The notes below the pieces were generated by a model that was not told the DNA's origin, did no database searches, and saw nothing but the letters and a program-made list of their open reading frames with translations. This document shows, piece after piece, positions 48,558 through 60,500 of a stretch of DNA of 64,000 nt. Position 1 is the first letter of the stretch; the number at the start of each line of letters is the position of its first letter. This DNA comes from Meloidogyne chitwoodi. Taxonomy: Eukaryota; Nematoda; Chromadorea; Rhabditida; Meloidogynidae. A program made the translations under genes and the position numbers. The stretch covers positions 1,116,001 through 1,180,000 of the forward strand of contig JACZZP010000008.1 in NCBI GenBank assembly GCA_015183035.1, read 5' to 3'.

Positions 48558-51500
48558 ATGCAGATGTTGCCGAAATTTTTGACTTTTCTACTGCTTCTGA
48601 TTTTTTTTAATTTTATCATTATCTTGCTTAAATTTTCTAATGATAAGCTAACAATCAAATATTTAAAAACATTCACAAAAAATCAAAGTAGTTATGGAAA
48701 TTGGTCAAACTGTTCGATCTCAAAATGCTTCGATCTCCGAAAATGCTTGTTGCATCCAGGAAAACGTTTATCTATCTATGTGCAACCGATTTTGCGCTTT
48801 GTGGATTTGGTATCTTTTTTTATTTTATAAAATATTTCATAACTTTTTAGGAGAAGGATTTGTTGGACTGTTCGCCGTTACCATCCTCCGAGTTTCTGGG
48901 CATCCGCGAATTTATCTTACGCAGTGAATACAACGAAGAAGAATCGTCGAACGCATGTTTGATATTACCTGGTTTAGATTTTCTTTCACTTTTGGATTGT
49001 TCTGTTGAAAATTCTATTAAGATGCTAGAAATGGCAAAAAGGTTTTAAAATATTGTAAGGCCGGCTAATTTGCAGTAAGCTAGCTAATAAATGAAAAAAA
49101 TGAAAACCTAGATCGGCGATAGAATGGTTGAATGGATTACAGCCCCGTTTCGAAAACTCAGGATCAATCCCACCCAATGTTTTGCTATTTTCTGGGATTG
49201 GGTCAGCCTCTTTACTATATTGTTTTATTTAAATAAAATTAAAATAATAGAAGATCATTAAACTAATTTAATTCAATGTTAAAATATTTTAGTGTTCTTC
49301 CTAATAGTCCAAATATTATGTTAATAAATTTTTTTTCAAATGAACGACATCTTAATCATCCTTTCCCATTTCCTGCCATTTTTGCAAGGTTTTTCAAAAT
49401 TTTTAAAACCTTTTATAATATTAATTAAATGATTAATTTTAGTGCTCAACATTCACATTATTCATTTCGCCCTGCAATGGATTTTTCAATTCCGATTCCT
49501 AGCCCCGATATTTCTTTATTTCATTCAAACGTTAAAAATATTCAAAAATCTCGTATTGATGTTCTTATACCTTTTGAATTTTTAAACGATTTCAATGACG
49601 AAAATGAAATTTTTTCAACATTTAAAATGATGGGATTACCTACATTTCGTGTCGAATTTGTCAAAAAATGCCGAGTTTCTGATCAGCCTTTTTATTTCAG
49701 AATTTGTGACTCATATTACGGCACTTTTTTGGCAGATTTAGATGAAATGATTGAGGTATTGTTAAATAGACTTAAAAATTTACAATTTTTTTAGTCTTCT
49801 ACTTTTTTACTTATTTCTGATTATGTTTTCTTTCCTCAAATGCTTATTTCGAAGGCACTTCGTGGAGGATCAATTCCTGTTATTTTATCTGATGAAATTG
49901 TTCTACCTTTCTATGATACAATTGATTGGTCAAGGTATTTAATTAGTAAGGACGAGAAAAATATTAAAAAATATTGCCAATATACAAAACATGACAAATA
50001 CGACATTGGCAAAATAACATCATTTTATATTATGTCATCAAAAAACGAGTATGCTAAACATATTTTTCTCGTTCCTATTAATCAAACTAGAATGGATAGT
50101 AATTATTGTTAGATTGTTGGGGATAATCTTGGTTTTAATTTATTTCGGAAATCATTAAATATTTTGCAATTCAAGCAACAAAATTGGCTCTACCTTAGGA
50201 CATGCGTCCCATCAAAGTATATAAGTCCCAAACAATATTTGAGTCTGTATAATAGAGAGAGGGGGTTCTAATAAAGGAAGAGGAGCTTGAGAAGGTTCTG
50301 ATAGAGTGGTGTGTTCTTTATTAGAGGTAGAAAGTCCTCATATACAAATCTGTCAGTTAAAATTTCTGATAAAGTTCGCCTTATGAAAGCCCTAGACTCA
50401 AATGAAAGGTGTGTATTTGCCTAATTTTTATTGATGGGACGCATATACTAATTTTGGACGCATATATGCTGATGGGACGCATAAACTAATTTTGGGACGC
50501 ATATACTTTGATGGGACGCATGTCCTAAGGTAGAGCCAAAAAATTGAAATATAAATAGGCTATCGTTTCGCAAAAACTAGGGTTGTTCAAGACTGGTAAT
50601 AACCGGTCCCGCCGGTTAACAGTTTTGAATGACCTATAGTAGTAACAACACTTTATCTTTTTTGGTAATTTAAGAGATAATTTTTAAAGGTTTTCGTTTA
50701 CCTTTGTTTTGTCTTTACTCCCAAAAGTTCTACATATTCTTAAATCACAATCACCAAATCGTTTACGTGAAATGAGAGAAATTGGTTCACATGTTTTTTC
50801 TTCATATTTTTCTTCAATTGACCATATTTTACTTACAACAATTTCTGCTATTGAAGAACATATTATTCCTGGAAGGCAACGTAGTAAAATGGAATGGAAT
50901 ATTGTTGAGCAAAAAAAAATAAAACATTCTTTTAAAAATATTCCTTTAAAATGCAAATTTATTGGAAAAGAAGAAAATATTTTATTAATTTTAATTAATG
51001 ACAATAACTTATTAAAAATTAAAATAATTTTTGAATTCTTCTCTTTTAAAGTTAATAATTTTGCATTACTTTGCGAAAATTTAACTGATAGTTGCAATTT
51101 GATGGAAAAAAGTAATTTATAATTTAATTTACATTTTTATTTTATTTTAGCAATTTTAAACAATTTTTCACAACAACAATTAAAACCTCAAATATTCAAA
51201 TTCTTTTCATTTCAACAAATATTAACAGGAATATCTGATCTCACTCTTTCAAAAAATTTAGTTATACTCACTCTTAATTTGTCTCATAATTTTTGGCTTA
51301 AACCTTCTAAAACTGAAACAGATCTGATTGATGTTGCAATTAAGGTTATTTTAAATTTTTTTTTTAAATTAAAATTTTTTTACTTCAAGTTATGGTCAGA
51401 AAAATGTAATTCCTTTCTACTTTTTCCTAATCTCAATAAGGAACATTTTTATTACAAAAACATGCCGTCTTTATTTGCAAGTGCTTTTTCTATTATACAC

Positions 51501-52014
51501 AAAGTGAGTTTTATAATAGGTAGAGCGACACTTCCGGACCGACATTTCCGGACGCCCACAAAAGCTTACAAAGAAATTAGTTTATTTCCCTCTTTAAAGG
51601 ACCAATTGGTATAATAATTTATTCAACAACTTTGTAGCATGGTACTAAATATATATCCAAGTTTTGGACCAGAAGTTTGAGTCCAGAAGCGTTGGTCCGG
51701 AAATGTCGGTCCGGAAGTGTCGGCCTGCCTTATAATAAATTAATATAAAGGGATTGTTTTCCGATAAATCACTGAGACCATAGGGTTTATAGCCTAACTA
51801 ACATTAAATTTCATTTCGGTTCGTTTAAAATAATATTATGGATTGATGAAACTAATTTTATTTTTAGAATTTTTTTTTGGATTTCACATCGACAAATAAT
51901 ACCAAAACTTATTTTGATTGCATTTCTGCTAGATTGGCTAATAAGAACCACAATCGACCAGGGCGAACAACTGTTACTTTTTGTCAGCTTCCTCGTGGTC
52001 TAAGTTTTTGTTGA
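48558..52014 (+). CDS. Exostosin, EXT2-like (GT47 domain; divergent GT64 domain)
   Basis: Heparan sulfate polymerase subunit type, Golgi type II membrane protein. Anchor: [20 protein letters not shown]. The GT47 region reads [20 protein letters not shown], then [33 protein letters not shown] (compare EXT2 YRQGYDVSIPVYSP) and [20 protein letters not shown] with [27 protein letters not shown] and [14 protein letters not shown] fit EXT2 better than EXT1. The GT64 part survives weakly ([40 protein letters not shown]) and ends LPRGLSFC (stop 52012-52014). Where EXT proteins have the acidic DDD motif, this reads LNLSHNFW. C. elegans has rib-1 and rib-2 but no clear EXT2. Introns at about 49937-50691 and 51504-51868 each contain a MITE. 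Lies 286 bp after MIC19. Confidence 0.8.
50186..50537. mobile_element. 352-bp MITE with 37-bp perfect inverted ends, in an exostosin intron
   Basis: Left end GGCTCTACCTTAGGACATGC… and the inverted right end are identical over 37 bp. The right arm has extra tandem copies of a GATGGGACGCATATACT-like unit. The flanking octamers are ACAAAATT and AAAAAATT (7 of 8 match), a possible decayed 8-bp duplication. No transposase inside. Confidence 0.85.
51519..51729. mobile_element. 211-bp MITE with perfect 8-bp target duplication, in an exostosin intron
   Basis: Left GGTAGAGCGACACTTCCGGA… and right inverted GGCAGGCCGACACTTCCGGA… share about 35 bp with three mismatches. TTATAATA precedes it (51511-51518) and follows it (51730-51737) exactly. 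An 8-bp duplication suggests hAT. A related copy lies at 59154-59314. Confidence 0.88.
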
Positions 52015-54534
52015 TAAATTATCATATGTTTTTTAATATTACTCTCGTTGTTTTTTTTTATTTAAATTATAAAGTAATATTTTGAAATTTTTTTCAATAA
52101 AGTTACACTCATGTCAGACTTAACTAATTTTTTAAGATTTTTTTTATAAATTAAAATTTTTATTAAAATATTTTTTCTTTAGATTTTTATAAAATTCATC
52201 TCCTTTTCTCTAAACTAAATTATTGCGAGTTTATTTAATTCAATTACTTTTCATTATTCATATTGCCATCCGAACACGTTATTTTTCTAAATGAAGAATT
52301 GAGTTTAGGGAAGGGAAATTTGAGCTGAATAAAAAAATTTTCACTGGCATTAAGTGAATGTTGAAGGGTCCGAAAAGCAAAGCTAAGAGAAACCTGCCAC
52401 TGTTACAAGCAAAATGCGGTAAAAAATTGGCGCCAACGCAAGTAGCAGCATTGATGATGAACAAGCAAAAGAGGGTGTTCACTATTTTTTGCTTATCGAG
52501 AGGTATTTCTTTTATTCTTTTCATCATTTTCCTTTATATTAAGCGTTAAAAATGAAAACTAAAAGTAAAAATGGCGTTTAAGATTTTGCTAAAAAATCGT
52601 TTGCTTTATCTTTTACTTTGATTTTCACTAATTAAGTTTCTATATTTTTTTTTGGTGCTCACCAATGAAATAAAGCTTTGATATGCGATTTGGTGACCCA
52701 AATATTCTTGGTTGTGTATGCATGATTTTATTAACCTTAACACCTTAAAAATTAGCAAACGACGAAATACTAATTAAAACTGATGATTTTTGCGCGCCAG
52801 CCGGTAAATGAATAATTATTTGATGATGAAATGTTGGGTATGTGTGTGGGATTACCACACACCTATAGATTATCAATCACAAATAGCTTTTTAAATCTTT
52901 TTCGCGTTTTTGTTTTACCAATTTTTCTTTTACATTTTTAAGTTCCCTCTTAAACTTTTTAAATTTTATATATACAATTCTGACTCGTATATTTTCCAAT
53001 TTTCCGCTGAAACTTCCTTTTTTGCAGCCTATTTTCTCTTTTGTATTATTTCCTGCTCTTTAATGTCCAAATGTTCTCAAAACATTTAAAAAATACAATC
53101 ACATATGTATATTGATTTAAAGTAAAATTTCTAGAGCGATGAAGCAAAGGTTGGCTGAACGTTTTAAGGCTGACTGTTTCACACAAATGCAGAAGAGAGA
53201 CTGTTTATTTATTTAGATTTTAGAGTTTTTCAAATACTGTGCTGACACGTCAAATCGGCGCCATTTAAAATATATACATATTTCTTTAACTGCTTTTCCT
53301 TCAATAAATACCCGTAGTAAAAACAGTCCTTTCCTTTCTCTATTTCTACTCACGGTCTCAATATAATCGCTATAACGTTAAAGCTACCATTTTGTGCTTA
53401 TTGCTTTTGGTTACTTTTCCCACATCTTGGCGATAATAAAAATTATTCACGTTTCCTTATGCCCAAATCATCATTACAAACCCCGTTTTTAAACCTTTCA
53501 CATCAAATGAAGATTATTCACAATCGGTCCAAAGTTTTTTGTTGTCTCAGACAGTCTTTTGGGTACACCCACTTTACTTGATAAGAAACCGATTGAGTGT
53601 GGGCCTTTATGATAAAAAATTTATATTAAAATTTCTTTTACAAATAATTTTGTAATTTTAAAAAGTAAAATAATTTGTTATTTTAATGGTCTACTTAAAT
53701 AATTAATTTTTTAGACATTTATATTATATATATTTTATTTGATAATTTATTTATTTTAAATTTTAATTTCCTGTCATAAGAATTTTATCATTATTTCCAC
53801 TCAAGTGGAATAACAAGTAAAATACAGAAAAGGAAAGGCTAAGATGCTTCTTGGCCACCACACTTTTAAAAAAATAGAAAAACATAGTCTTCCTCTAATA
53901 CTCCCACTCATCTTTTAAACATGTATAATTCCATTTTTGTCCTATCTTCTCTCAAGGATTGGACCTAATTTTGCTATATTTAACTTTATTTTTCCTTTTT
54001 ATCGTCTATTCTCTATTTAATATTGATGTCATAATCCAAATAAATTTAAGCAAAATAATATAAAGAATTTGTTTATTCAGCACTTTATCATAATAATAAG
54101 TATTATACAAAATTTGGACAAGATTAATTTCACTAAAACTAATTTTAACATTTAAATATTTCTACCCTATTTTTGATATCGATTTACTTAAAATAATAAA
54201 ATTCTACAAGGCCATTCATTCCTTACTCTTTAAATACCTAATTTTAGGATTAATATACGCAAGCGATGGATATACTTAAATCCACATATTTATTTATTCA
54301 CAAACTATTCTACCTTCATTTTTTATTTATTTTAAAATAAGATAAATATTAATTATTTTATTTATCTTACATATTTCACAATATTTAGATATTAAAAAAT
54401 ATTCTTTAATTTAAAGTAAACCTTATTTTATTTAAATAATCGTTAAATTGATTTTTAATTTTTTTAGGTTTTATTTTCCCCTTTTCCTCTTTAAAATATC
54501 TTCTCCATATATTAAGGAGAAATAAAAAAATTAA
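52015..54534. other. 2.5-kb region upstream of the ASPP gene
   Basis: Includes less AT-rich stretches at 52330-52500 and 53100-53600. A 63-codon plus reading at 52358-52549 (MLKGPKSKAKRNLPLLQAKC) might be a small gene or a 5' exon, but nothing confirms it. The ASPP promoter should be here. Confidence 0.4.
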
Positions 54535-57500
54535 ATGAGACATGACAATAATACTTCTTCCCCTTCTTCTACTACATCATCTTCTGTCACAACTATGTTA
54601 GCAAACAGTACAAGTACAACAACAGTATTTCGTTCATGTACAGAATTTAGCCATGAACGTTCAAAACATCCTTTATCATCATCTAAAGTTGTTTCCAAGC
54701 TTTTAATCCAACCAGCACATTTTAAGAGCCATTCTATTAGCCATTGGCCTTCACCAAATAGGTAAACTTTTTTTTTTTAAATAAATAAATAAATTTAAAT
54801 CTTTCATTTTCAGAAGAAATTCTGGAGTTACATTGTTGCATGCCTGTGAACATTTTAGTATATTGCCAGCTTTTCCAACTGGAAAAAAGGTAAGTTATAT
54901 TATTTAAAAATGTTTATACCTTTATTAGAAGTTCTTTTTTATTTTTTTAATTAAATTAACTTAAAGCTTATAAATATATTTGTATATTATTTGACAGTTA
55001 CTAATATATTTAAACCATATTTTCTAAATTTTCTCTTCATATTTTAGCTTTTTATAAAAAAAGATTTATTTTAAATATTTTTACAAATACCTTTATATTT
55101 TTGTAACCATCTGTTAAATTTTTTCTAATTATACATATTTTTATTTTATTATTATAAGGGTTTTCGATCCTTTGCCATGTTTTATTAAATTTACTATTTT
55201 ACATAATTCTCATTGTCTGATGGATTTTTCTTAACCAATTTTTTATTTTTTATAATTCTAAATGTACATATTTTCTTATTTCTTAGTTTTGATAAAAGTA
55301 AATTATTTTTGAGTGTTTATTCCTCTTAAATAAAAGAGAAAACAATTTATTTTCCTTATTTTTTTTGCTGATTTTTTTCTGTTTCCGATTTTATTTTTCT
55401 TCACTTTTATTAATTACTCTTGAATGCAAAAATATTTTTTGATAAAACAACAATTTTTTACTAAACTTAATTTTATAAGAGTATTTGGCTATTTTTATTA
55501 ATAAATTAATATATCTTTTTATTTATTTTTTAAATAAAAAAAATATTTAAAATTTTACAATTTATTTTTTTATTACAAAAAGTTGATATAAACTCACGCA
55601 TTCAAAGCAAATAAAAAAAAGCAATGGGAAAAGCAATTGAGAGAATCGGCGCGGTAATTTTAATTTGCTTCAATCAAATATTGGATATTTTTATATAAAA
55701 AATATATATACTTGAATATTAATAAAATTGGGGACCTTGAATTGGATTTTATATTTTAGTAAATAAAAAGAGATACTCATTTTTTTATCTTACACAAAAT
55801 TTTATTTTTTTGATAATTATTTAGCTTTTTTAAGAATTTAATTATTAATTAAATAATAATTAATATTTAAATAATTAAAAAACAAATATATATAATTATT
55901 AATATTTTGCTTTAGTGCAATTATTTACGGACAATTTCTTTTAAGAGATAGGTAGATTAAAGAAAAAAAATAATTTAGAAGAATTGATGGGTAAAAAATA
56001 AAATATTTATGTAGTACTTCTCACAATTTTATTAGATTTTTTTTTGTATAAGAAAAAAAAATAGATTTTATTGTTTTTTTTAATCAAAAAGAATATAAAC
56101 TTTTTTTAAATTTTATAATCTAGTTTTCATTATAAATTTTATTTTCTCTTAAAAATATTTCAATCAAATTTTGCGAATGTTTTTTTCAATAATTAAAATT
56201 GTTTTTTTTATTTGAAAAACAAGTTTCCATATAAATTAATTAAAAACATTCAAAATTAACAAAAAACAATTATTATTATTAACTTTTTATTAAATTATAT
56301 ATTTTAATCATTTAAATGATGAAACAAGTCTTTTTGTAATTTATTTTTAAATAATATGTATATTTTATTTTAATACAAATAACAACTTCTTTTTAATTAT
56401 TTTTTATTTTATAATTAGTAATAATTTTTATTATTTTTTATTTCAATTTTATATTCTTTTTTAAACATTTGGTCAATTCTATTCTCATCCATCATCTGCT
56501 AACTTTAATTTTGCTGTTTTTTCCAGACGACGATTACAATGAGTTTTGACAAGAATTTTATTTTTTATTTAAATAAATTATAGGGAAAAGATTATTTAAC
56601 CAATAATTATTTAATCTGATTATTTAAATCAATTTTATTTTATTTTTCTTAAATTTAAAGTTAATTTAATAATAAAACATTTAAAAACTCAATAATTATC
56701 AATTTCTATTTTTATCTTTTTATTGAAAGAATATTTATACTTTTTTTAATTATTTTATTTACCAATAATTACTTACGATTACCTAGAAACTAGAAAATAA
56801 TTAATAAATAAATATTGCTAAAACAGTAAAATAGTATTACAGCGAAGGACGTACTAGACATATTTTTATGTGAGAAAATGACTAAATTTTAGTTAAAAAT
56901 TTAAAACGAAAGAAGAATAAATATTTTATTTATTAAAAAATAAATAAACAATATATTTACAAAATTAAATTGAAGACTGGTCCAATACTATTATTTTTTA
57001 ATTTAAAATACTTAAAAATTATTTAATTTTTCTTTTTCTTTATTAGCCATAATCTACATTTTTAACATACCTATAATTACTAAAATAAAATATATTTTAA
57101 ATTGCCTTTAGTTAAATGGTAATAAAAAACAACAAAATATATTTTCTAATATATATTTAATAATAATAAACATTAATTAAAGTAAAATTTTAGTTTTTGG
57201 CCAAATTAAAATAATTAAATTTTAAATATTTACATCTATTTGAGAATTTTTACTTTATAAATTGATTTTATTTGAAAATAATATTTTTAAAAATCAATTA
57301 AAAATTATATAATTTTTTAAATGATTCATAAAACTTTTTTTATTTATATATTTCTTCATTATTTTATTATTCTATTTTTATGACCGCATCATTTTGCTTC
57401 GCTTTCCCATTTTTGTTTATTAAGCAAAAAAAAAAACATCATAAAAACTTTTTTAAAAAAAGAATATTTTTCAGAGAATAAACAAAAAATATATAATATT

Positions 57501-60500
57501 TTAAATAAAAATATTTTTATTTAAATTTAATTAAATAATTATTTTTATTTTTTTATATAAGAAAATAAATAAAAATTCAGTAAAAAATGTGTGAAGATTT
57601 TTAAATTTAATTTTAAGGTTTCAAAAAAATAATTTAAATTTATAAATGACAGCGTGAAGTTATTTTAATTTTATTAGATTTAACCCTTAATTTATTTAAC
57701 AAAGACAAATAAATAAATATATTCTTTATTTTACTATTTTATTTTTTTAATTTAACATATTTTGATTATCTTTCATAAATATTCTTGTTTTTTATTTTAA
57801 ATTCTAAGCAGATGTCTTTAATAGATTAATAAATTCTTAGGACGGTTAATATTTTTTTCCTTTTTAAATATATTTTTTTTTTTAATTATTTATAAATTAC
57901 AGGTTATTTTTTAACTTTTTTTATTATTTATAAATCCGGTTTCCGGTTGCGCGCGTTCCAAATTATATTTTGCTTTTCCTACCAGTTACTCAAAAAACAT
58001 TTTTCTTTTCATTTATTAGAACCTAAAATATTTTAATCGATATAAAAACTAGGAAAAAATATTTTTTTAATTTATAATTTTATTTAAAATTAATTTTAGT
58101 CCTTAAATTTATTTTTAATTTAATAAAAGTCTCCAAATAGCTAAATATATAAAAAAATTAAAATGCTGCTTAGAACTAAATTACCCTCAGATTCTCAATT
58201 ATTTTATTCTTCTTCATCTTTTTCCTCTTCAATATCAGAAAATGATAAAATAATAAACAACAAAGATATAATAATACAAACATCTAAACAACAATTTATT
58301 TTACCTCCTTTAGCTGTTGACACCAGCCGTGAACGATTATTAGCAGAAAATAAAGAAATAAATGAAAGAAATAACCAACAAAACAGCTGCAATAATAGCA
58401 ATAATAATAATAATAATAAACCCCCAAAAAAACCACCCAGAATATTTCACTACCAGTCAGTGCAGGTATTAAATAAAACAAAACAATGATTAATTGTTTT
58501 TTTATTAAAATAAATATTTGCCATTAATAAATTTTTATTTAAAAAAAATTATTTAGCTATTATTTTATGGTATAATAATTTTAAAAGGAAAGAAAAAAGG
58601 GTTAGCCATTTCTTTATTAATTGAGAGTTCTAAACTAAAATTTTAAAAGAGTAAGAAAAACTTTCATCTTCTACTTTATTTCCAAAAAAGTGTCATTATT
58701 TATTTATTTTTAAACAAATATCGATATATTATTATTACACATCAATCACTAAAAAATATATTTATATTATTTTTTATTGTTATTTAAATATATTTATTAT
58801 TATTACTTTTTTATATTTTTAAATAAATAAATATATGTATAATATAATATTTATTTTTTATCAATTTTCATAAATTTATTCATTACTTTTCATCTTTCTA
58901 ACACAATCTTTATCTTCATTAAATAAATCAGTATATATATAAATAAATAATAAAATGAACAATTTAAATTATTTCTTTTAAAATAAATTATTTTCATGCA
59001 TTTAGTAGCAGTAAATATTTTTTATTTTTTCATCCTTCGCTAGTCAAACGTTTTATAAAATAATAATGTATATCTATAAATTAACCTCTATTATCTTAAT
59101 TATTATTTTAAATATTTTAAAAAATAAATTTATTTATTAAATAATGTTTTTTCGGTAAAGTAAAACTTCCGGACGCCCACAAAAGTTTACAAAAAAATTA
59201 GATTATCTGACTTTTCGAAGTATTGGTACAATAATTTATTTAATAAAATCTATATTCAAGTTTTGGACCTGAAATTTAATTCCAGAAGCTTTTGTCAGGA
59301 AGTTTCGGCATACCTTCTATTTAAATACCTGACTGAGGTAATTTTCAATTGTAAAATTACCTCTAACTTTCAAAATTTCTGCTTTAGAAATCTGCCTTGT
59401 AGAGAGATTTAATTGATCTCAAATAATAATAAATATTTAAATAATTATTTTCTGTTGCTTTATATTCACCTTTTTTCTTCTTCTTCATATTCTCCTTAGC
59501 CCTAATGCAAATGACCCCTTATTTTTTCTTACATTTACTCCAATAATCTAAAGGATGGGACGCCGTGTCTGTTAGGGACTATTTTTGCATTGATTGTGGC
59601 CATTTAGAGATGCTTATTCTCATTTTATTAAAAATAATATAAACACACACCTCTGTCCATTTTATTTATTTTTCTATATAACCCTTACCTCTGTCCTCTT
59701 TTTCCTCTAATTTTCTTTTCAATTTATTCTTCAAGAATTCTTATCGAGTAAAGAAGAATCAAATCTATCAAATCACTAAAGGATTAATCTTTTCGGACAT
59801 TAAAATATATTTCTACAAAACAGGTGTCTGGGGGTGTCTCTCTTTACTTTTACATTATTTATTGGAGTCATCTCATACTTACATATTCTTCGTTGACAAA
59901 TCGATCACATCGGTGGGTTTGTCCTTACCTTTCTATCCTATCTATCGCGCATTCGTCATTTCCACCTTTCCCCCGATGGCGTTTTTTATGTTGTTGATGT
60001 GTGTTGTTGGGTGGTTGCTGGGTGACCTTTTCCCTCTCTCAAACGGCCTTATACCTTTTTGCCTACATAGAAGAGTAAATTTTAGTCCTTTTCCGCTCTT
60101 TTTTCTCTTTCCTATTTTGATCTGATTCAATTTTTTCTTTTCATTTTTGTCCAGATTTTAATTTATTTTTTAATTATAAAATTAAAAAAGTTAAATATTT
60201 AAGATTAATGTTAATAAATAAATAAAATATAAATTTTAACTTTTCAGCAACTAATTGCCAGTCCTAGCAATCTCAGTTGTTGTTCCCCACCTATAACAGC
60301 TCCTATGCAATTTCAAAGACATCAAAAGAGTAATTCTCCAACAAAAATGTATCATTGTAATAATTCTAATTCTCCTTCCTTACAACAACAAACAGCTTCA
60401 TTTTCACCTGGTGGTTCTACTTCTTCGCCAACTGCTTCTACAGGAAGTGTTGGTAGTCGGCCTTTACGTGTTGCCCAACCACCTCCCCTTGCAACTGCTT

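Noticed and set aside
50684..51097. 137-codon minus-strand reading
   Set aside because: Opposite strand of a clear exostosin exon ([18 protein letters not shown]).
52358..52549. 63-codon plus reading MLKGPKSKAKRNLPLLQAKC
   Set aside because: Less AT-rich than its flanks and could be a small gene, but start, splice and family support are all absent; left within the intergenic entry.
59862..60125. 87-codon plus reading with hydrophobic stretches
   Set aside because: Lies in the intron before the QLIASPSNL exon of ASPP; no in-frame splice link and no known motif.
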